Source: Alphaproteobacteria bacterium
GTDB taxonomy: Bacteria > Pseudomonadota > Alphaproteobacteria > Rhizobiales > Beijerinckiaceae
Direction of reading: 5' to 3'
NCBI GenBank assembly: GCA_009921785.1
Contig: RFXE01000032.1
Coordinates: 1-12,090, forward strand
DNA length: 12,090 nt
Part shown: positions 8,060-12,090 of the stretch, one piece after another
Layout of the letters: each line of letters opens with the position of its first letter
Position numbering within the stretch: position 1 is the first letter of the stretch
The notes under the pieces: model-generated
The model's database searches: none
The model's input: only the letters and a program-made list of their open reading frames with translations
What the model was told of the DNA's origin: nothing
Program-made: the position numbers and the translations under genes

Positions 8060-8572
8060 ATGTCACCTTCCTTGACCCTGCGCAAGGTCCTCGTTGTCGC
8101 AATCTTATTGCTTCCCGCAGCCCCCGTAACGCAAGCAACTGCCGCTGAAGAAGGGTGGGGTCCCGGCCATGAATTGATGTGGGGTGGCCCAGTAAGAAAT
8201 TGGTTCGGTTGGGGCGCTGCCGATCGATATTGTGGTGATGCGGGTGCGCGTAATATTGACCGCTTCTCAACACTGGTCGAGCGCATGGTCAAAATTACTG
8301 ACACACAGAAGCCAGGTCTTGAGTCAGTAAGATTGGCTTTCCACACCGCACTCGCACAATTACAACCACTTTGCGAAAAGCCGCATACTGGACGTTGGTC
8401 GCCTCTCGAACGCTTGACGGTCGCCGAAACAAACATGAATGCCATGATCGCCGCCATTCATACTGTTCGCGGCCCGATAGAATCCTTTTATGGCCAGCTT
8501 GATGACAAGCAGAAAAAGACGCTTGACGAGATCAGCCCTGATTGGCGCACCAGAATGTCTTGGGGTAAATAA
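8060..8572 (+). CDS. Secreted Spy/CpxP-like (LTXXQ-type) protein
   Basis: The 170-residue product starts with a clear signal peptide: basic LRK (7-9), hydrophobic core LVVAILLLPAAP (11-22), and probable cleavage after the ATA-A segment near residue 28. The mature protein would be periplasmic. A Trp/Gly-rich stretch follows (about 32-52; W33, W41, W48, W51). The rest looks helical, with two LTXXQ-like motifs, ITDTQKP (79-85) and LDDKQKKTL (147-155), typical of Spy/CpxP stress chaperones. Two cysteines (C58 and C105) flank the first motif and could form a disulfide. The start is well supported by CAGGAG (8047-8052) 7 nt before the ATG. The stop is 2 bp before the PHA synthase start, so the two are co-transcribed and probably translationally coupled. 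Transcription is probably activated by the FNR/FixK-type box at 7973-7986. Chaperone function is inferred from weak motif similarity; a link to PHA metabolism is unexplained. Confidence 0.8.
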   Translation: MSPSLTLRKVLVVAILLLPAAPVTQATAAEEGWGPGHELMWGGPVRNWFGWGAADRYCGDAGARNIDRFSTLVERMVKITDTQKPGLESVRLAFHTALAQLQPLCEKPHTGRWSPLERLTVAETNMNAMIAAIHTVRGPIESFYGQLDDKQKKTLDEISPDWRTRMSWGK

Positions 8573-8574
8573 TT

Positions 8575-10305
8575 GTGCCCCAAACTTTTGGGCATGAAGG
8601 CAATGAGAGTGCGATCATTGATCGCATTCTCCACGCTGCTGTTGGACGACTAACAGGCGGCACTTCACCTATTGGCTTATCACTTGCACTCCTCGATTGG
8701 ATGGCGCATCTCCTCGCCTCGCCCGGTCGGATGGTTGAACTTGCGCGATACGCAACGCTTGAAAGCTTACGGGGTTATGATCTCACGATAAATGAAGCGC
8801 GATCACAAGACGCTGGCGCTCTTCCGCTTACGCATGATCGACGCTTCGCGAGTGATGCTTGGCGGAAACTTCCCTATTCTGCTTTAGTCCGACAATTCAA
8901 CGCAGCGCAGCGATTTTGGGACGAGGCCGTTAAAGTTCACGGCGTAAGCGAAAGACATCAAGCTCTCATTGCTTTTCTGGCGCGCCAATCGCTCGATATG
9001 ATCGCGCCGAGCAATCATTTTCTAACCAATCCAGATATTCTCAAACGTAGCATCGAAAGTCATGGGCTTAACCTCTTTAATGGTTGGCTAAACGCGATTG
9101 ATGATATGACCGCCCAAGCCTTTGGTCGCTCTAAGCCCGAAGACGGACGACTTCGCGTTGGTATCGATGTCGCAACTACCGAAGGCGTTGTTGTTGCACG
9201 TACGCCGATTGCCGAAATCATTCACTACAAACCCCGCACCGCCTCTGTTCATACAACGCCTGTCGTAATCGTTCCGGCATGGATTATGAAATATTATATT
9301 CTTGATCTCTCGCCTTCGAACTCGCTTATTCGTCATCTACTTGAATCCGGCTTTTCGGCATTTGTCGTTTCATGGAAAAATCCTGGCGCGGAAGATCGTA
9401 ATGTCGGGCTCGATGATTATCGCGTTCAGGGCGTGATGGCGGCAATCAATGCCGCATGCACAATTACAGGCGCCGATCAGATTCACCTGACCGGCTATTG
9501 TCTTGGCGGTACACTGGCTGCAATTGCTAGCGCTGCGATGGGTCGAGATGGCGATCAGCGCCTAAAGAGTCTCAGTCTCTTCGCTTCTCAAACCGACTTT
9601 CATGAAGCCGGTGAATTACGCCTATTCATCAATGAGAGCCAACTCGCTCTTATTGAAGATATGATGTGGATGCGTGGCTATCTTCAAGCCGATGAGATGG
9701 CAGGAACTTTTCATATTTTGAGATCCAACGATCTCATCTGGTCACGCATGATTTCAAATTATGCGATGGGTGAACGAGATAGACCCGCTGATCTGATGCA
9801 ATGGTCAGAAGACGCCACGCGTATGCCCTATCGTATGCATAGCGAATATCTACGTTGGCTTTACCTCGAAAATCGACTCGCTGAAGGTCAACTGACTGTC
9901 GGCGATCAACCCGTGGCCCTTAGGGACATAACGACTCCTATATTTCTCGTTGGTACCGAATGGGATCATGTCGCACCCTGGCGCTCGGTTTATAAGCTAC
10001 ATCTCGCCGCCGAAAGTGATGTTACATTTGTTTTGACTAAAGGGGGCCATAATGCAGGCATTGTCAGTGCCCCGGGTCAAAGCGGACGTCATTATCGGCT
10101 GGGGACACAACAAAAAAACGCATCCTATAGCGACCCTGAAACATGGTTTGAGGCGCATCAACCGATCGAAGGATCATGGTGGCCGGCATGGTTTTTATGG
10201 CTCGATTCGCTTGCACCTGAGTGCGGAGCGCCTCCACCTCAGGACAATGCAAAGCTTGGCTATCCCGCACTTGAAGCAGCGCCCGGGACCTATGTTCATG
10301 GATGA
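8575..10305 (+). CDS. phaC: Poly(3-hydroxyalkanoate) synthase, class I-like
   Basis: This 576-residue alpha/beta-hydrolase enzyme polymerises (R)-3-hydroxyacyl-CoA into polyhydroxyalkanoate at the granule surface. The N-terminal PhaC domain covers about residues 75-245. The lipase-like box GYCLGG carries the nucleophile C309. The catalytic aspartate is D464 (TEWDHVAPW) and the general base H492 (KGGHNAGIV). A WIMKYYILDL motif (236-245) and the family segment VVSWKNPG (264-271) are also present. Length fits class I PhaC. The start is a GTG at 8575, 2 bp after the upstream stop, with GGGG at 8562-8565 inside the upstream gene acting as ribosome site. No phaA, phaB, phasin or phaR gene is nearby, and the FNR/FixK-type promoter upstream suggests a second, low-oxygen-specific synthase rather than the main one (inference). 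All catalytic residues are intact. Confidence 0.95.
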   Translation: MPQTFGHEGNESAIIDRILHAAVGRLTGGTSPIGLSLALLDWMAHLLASPGRMVELARYATLESLRGYDLTINEARSQDAGALPLTHDRRFASDAWRKLPYSALVRQFNAAQRFWDEAVKVHGVSERHQALIAFLARQSLDMIAPSNHFLTNPDILKRSIESHGLNLFNGWLNAIDDMTAQAFGRSKPEDGRLRVGIDVATTEGVVVARTPIAEIIHYKPRTASVHTTPVVIVPAWIMKYYILDLSPSNSLIRHLLESGFSAFVVSWKNPGAEDRNVGLDDYRVQGVMAAINAACTITGADQIHLTGYCLGGTLAAIASAAMGRDGDQRLKSLSLFASQTDFHEAGELRLFINESQLALIEDMMWMRGYLQADEMAGTFHILRSNDLIWSRMISNYAMGERDRPADLMQWSEDATRMPYRMHSEYLRWLYLENRLAEGQLTVGDQPVALRDITTPIFLVGTEWDHVAPWRSVYKLHLAAESDVTFVLTKGGHNAGIVSAPGQSGRHYRLGTQQKNASYSDPETWFEAHQPIEGSWWPAWFLWLDSLAPECGAPPPQDNAKLGYPALEAAPGTYVHG

Positions 10306-10308
10306 GTT

Positions 10309-10322
10309 TTGATTTTCGTCAA
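10309..10322. promoter_or_regulatory. FNR/FixK-type box upstream of the BON-domain gene
   Basis: TTGAT-TTTC-GTCAA matches TTGAT-N4-ATCAA at 9 of 10 positions. It begins 3 bp after the phaC stop. Its centre (10315/10316) is 41.5-42.5 bp upstream of the start expected from the -10 candidate at 10346-10351. This repeats the arrangement seen ahead of the Spy-like gene and suggests the same regulator drives both units. Confidence 0.78.
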
Positions 10323-10345
10323 TGACTGAAAACCCCTCGCAAGTT

Positions 10346-10351
10346 TATCAA
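10346..10351 (+). promoter_or_regulatory. Candidate -10 element of the BON-gene promoter
   Basis: TATCAA matches TATAAT at 4 of 6 positions and sits where a class II activator would place it, with a start near 10358 and a leader of about 33 nt. An alternative, TATATC (10355-10360), would put the box one helical turn further upstream. Confidence 0.45.
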
Positions 10352-10390
10352 TTTTATATCTCTAAACTTAACCCATGAGGAGCATGCGCC

Positions 10391-11035
10391 ATGAGTGACA
10401 GCGATCTTCGTCAATTGATTATCGATGAACTTGAATTCGAACCTTCGCTTGACGCCTCCAATATTGGTGTCGCCGCGAAAGATGGCATCGTCACCCTATC
10501 GGGCCATGTCACGAGCTATGCCGAAAAAATGGCCGCAGAACGTGCTGCCCGACGCGTAAAAGGCGTCCATGCTATCGCGCAAGAAATTGAAATTCGCTAT
10601 TCGACCGATAAGAAAATTAATGATGACGAGATTGCACGGCGCTGCGTGAATATTATCACATGGGATACGACGTTGCCTGAGGGCAAGCTGACTGTGAAGG
10701 TGGAACGCGGTTGGGTGACATTGTCGGGTGAAGTGCCGTGGCATTTCCAACGCGTGGCTGCCGAGTCGGGCGTTCGTAAGATTTCCGGCGTTACTGGCAT
10801 CACCAATCTGATTACAATCAAAGCCCGTGTTCAACCCAACGATGTAAAGCAAAAAATTCAGGACGCGTTGAAACGTTCGGCTGAAGTTGAGGCGAATGCC
10901 ATCCGGATTACCGTCACGGATTCGGGCGTTCGGCTTGAAGGCAAGGTCAATGATTGGCGTGAGCGGGAGATTGTCGAGAAGGCCGCATGGAGCGTGCCCG
11001 GTGTAATGGCGGTTGACGATCGGCTGACCGTCTAA
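10391..11035 (+). CDS. Protein with three BON domains, probably cytoplasmic
   Basis: The 214-residue protein is made of three BON modules, at about residues 3-70, 78-146 and 149-214. Each has the signature of a helix, a V-x-L-x-G-x-V strand turn and a final G-V hinge: VTLSGHV (34-40) with VKGVH (56-60), VTLSGEV (109-115) with ISGVTG (131-136), and VRLEGKV (180-186) with VPGVMAV (202-208). BON domains occur in OsmY-like stress proteins and are thought to bind phospholipid or membranes. Unlike OsmY there is no signal peptide, since the protein begins MSDSDLRQL, so it should stay in the cytoplasm. GAGGAG (10377-10382) 8 nt before the ATG supports the start. It is preceded by its own FNR/FixK-type box and could also be read through from phaC, 85 bp upstream. 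The function is unknown; a stress or envelope role under low oxygen is inference. Confidence 0.9.
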   Translation: MSDSDLRQLIIDELEFEPSLDASNIGVAAKDGIVTLSGHVTSYAEKMAAERAARRVKGVHAIAQEIEIRYSTDKKINDDEIARRCVNIITWDTTLPEGKLTVKVERGWVTLSGEVPWHFQRVAAESGVRKISGVTGITNLITIKARVQPNDVKQKIQDALKRSAEVEANAIRITVTDSGVRLEGKVNDWREREIVEKAAWSVPGVMAVDDRLTV

Positions 11036-11057
11036 AAAGAAGAAAACCGCGTGTAAA

Positions 11058-11086
11058 TTGACAAGGGGTGCGGACGACCCTTAACG
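11058..11086 (+). promoter_or_regulatory. Candidate deoC promoter
   Basis: A perfect -35 hexamer, TTGACA (11058-11063), is followed after 16-17 bp by poor -10 candidates (CTTAAC at 11080-11085 or TTAACG at 11081-11086). An imperfect inverted repeat (11064-11082, arms AGGGGT and ACCCTT, one G-T pair) fills the spacer and could be an operator. The transcription start would fall near 11092, only about 5-6 nt before the ATG. Confidence 0.45.
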
Positions 11087-11097
11087 TCGCCCGCATC

Positions 11098-12090
11098 ATG
11101 TCACACTCTGCCTCTCTCCACACGCTTCATTCACCGCCCAAGACGGGGACGCGCAACGCGCCAAGACCGTTTGATGCGGATTGGATTGACGGGATTCGCG
11201 TGAATCTTTCGGCTGTTGAACGACGCACGGCGAGCCTGCCGGGCCGCCGCAGTGTAAAAAAAGACGCCCAAGCCGCGTGGCTCTTAAAAGCCATCACCTG
11301 CATCGACCTCACAACATTGAATGGCGACGACACCGCTGGCCGCGTGAAGCGACTTTGCGCGAAGGCAATGCAGCCCGTACGTGCAGAATTGCTTGATGCG
11401 CTCGGCATGGCGGATCATCACATCAAAACGGGCGCGATCTGCGTCTATCATCGTTTTGTTGCAACCGCGGTAGAAGCATTACAAGGCTCAGGCATTCCTG
11501 TGGCTGCAGTTTCAACCGGCTTTCCGGCAGGGCTTGTACCGCATGATGTTAAACTGCGCGAGATCGAAGCCTCTGTAAAGGATGGCGCGCAAGAAATTGA
11601 TATTGTAATCACGCGTGAACATGTCCTCACCGGAAATTGGCAAGCGCTTTATAACGAGATGCGCGATTTCCGCGAAGCCTGTGGCGACGCGCATGTAAAA
11701 GCGATTCTCGCGACAGGCGATATTAAAATACTCAAAAACATCGCCAAGGCCTCAATGGTCTGCATGATGGCGGGTGCTGATTTTATAAAGACATCGACCG
11801 GCAAAGAAACAAGCAATGCGACACTGCCCGTGTCTTTGGTGATGCTGCGTATGATCCGCGAGTTTCATCAGCTCACCGGTATTAAAGTTGGATTCAAACC
11901 GGCGGGTGGCATTTCAGCCGCAAAAGATGTGCTCAATTATCAAATCATGATGAAAGAAGAACTGGGTCGAGAATGGCTTGAGCCCCATCTCTTTCGCGTC
12001 GGCGCTTCCAGCCTTTTAGCCGATATCGAGCGGCAACTCGAACATCATCTCACGGGCCGCTATTCGGCCTTCAACCGTCACCCTGTTGGT
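11098..12090 (+). CDS. deoC: Deoxyribose-phosphate aldolase (open at right edge)
   Basis: The enzyme cleaves 2-deoxy-D-ribose 5-phosphate to glyceraldehyde 3-phosphate and acetaldehyde in deoxynucleoside breakdown. The frame is open from an ATG at 11098 to the window end (331 codons, no stop). Conserved parts align with E. coli DeoC: DLTTLNGDDT (70-79), STGFPAG (139-145), EIDIVI with D168 (E. coli D102), KAILATG (201-207), FIKTSTGK with Schiff-base K231 (E. coli K167), GFKPAGGI with K267 (E. coli K201), and VGASSLL (301-307). The first ~60 residues are an extension absent from the 259-residue E. coli enzyme, and the text past residue 315 suggests the true end is close. No Shine-Dalgarno sequence is visible, consistent with a leaderless or near-leaderless mRNA. 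An upstream promoter is proposed. It is probably a separate unit from the BON gene, 62 bp upstream. Confidence 0.95.
   Translation, partial: MSHSASLHTLHSPPKTGTRNAPRPFDADWIDGIRVNLSAVERRTASLPGRRSVKKDAQAAWLLKAITCIDLTTLNGDDTAGRVKRLCAKAMQPVRAELLDALGMADHHIKTGAICVYHRFVATAVEALQGSGIPVAAVSTGFPAGLVPHDVKLREIEASVKDGAQEIDIVITREHVLTGNWQALYNEMRDFREACGDAHVKAILATGDIKILKNIAKASMVCMMAGADFIKTSTGKETSNATLPVSLVMLRMIREFHQLTGIKVGFKPAGGISAAKDVLNYQIMMKEELGREWLEPHLFRVGASSLLADIERQLEHHLTGRYSAFNRHPVG

Noticed and set aside
11064..11082. Hairpin after the BON gene as a terminator
   Set aside because: The stem is short with a G-T pair and no T-run follows; it sits inside the proposed deoC promoter, so an operator is a better reading.

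Overview
The window looks like chromosomal DNA of an alphaproteobacterium, probably of the Hyphomicrobiales (inference). The grounds are FixK/FNR-type boxes, a DeoC with a long N-terminal extension, a compact TetR/adaptor/RND operon, a class I-like PHA synthase and moderate GC. I see no mobile element, CRISPR array, tRNA or rRNA. Genes are tightly packed and no gene-free stretch exceeds 300 bases; the largest gap is 7824-8059.

Left block (1-3160, minus strand): an efflux operon transcribed right to left. It runs tetR-type regulator (2473-3105), periplasmic adaptor (1387-2448), then an RND permease whose N-terminal 453 residues are present before the window ends. A near-perfect 16-bp inverted repeat (3123-3138) upstream of the regulator is the likely operator for the operon.

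Centre (3252-7823): a plus-strand site-2-type membrane metalloprotease with two CBS domains (3252-4400). It converges on a minus-strand group of three: BenE-type transporter (6633-7823), omega-transaminase-like class III aminotransferase (5194-6555) and short-chain dehydrogenase (4397-5158). The protease and dehydrogenase stop codons overlap by 4 bp. The three minus-strand genes may form an uptake and amine/carbonyl conversion operon, but the substrate is unknown.

Right block (7824-11035, plus strand): the most interesting part. A secreted Spy/CpxP-like protein (8060-8572) sits 2 bp ahead of a PHA synthase (8575-10305, GTG start). A three-BON-domain protein lacking a signal peptide follows (10391-11035). 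Both transcription units are preceded by a 9/10 match to the FNR/FixK consensus TTGAT-N4-ATCAA (7973-7986 and 10309-10322). Each box lies about 41-42 bp upstream of the start expected from a plausible -10 hexamer, which is the class II activator geometry. I read this as a small oxygen-responsive carbon-storage/stress module.

Right edge (11098-12090): deoC, deoxyribose-phosphate aldolase, open at the window end after 331 codons. It is preceded by a TTGACA element and no visible ribosome binding site.
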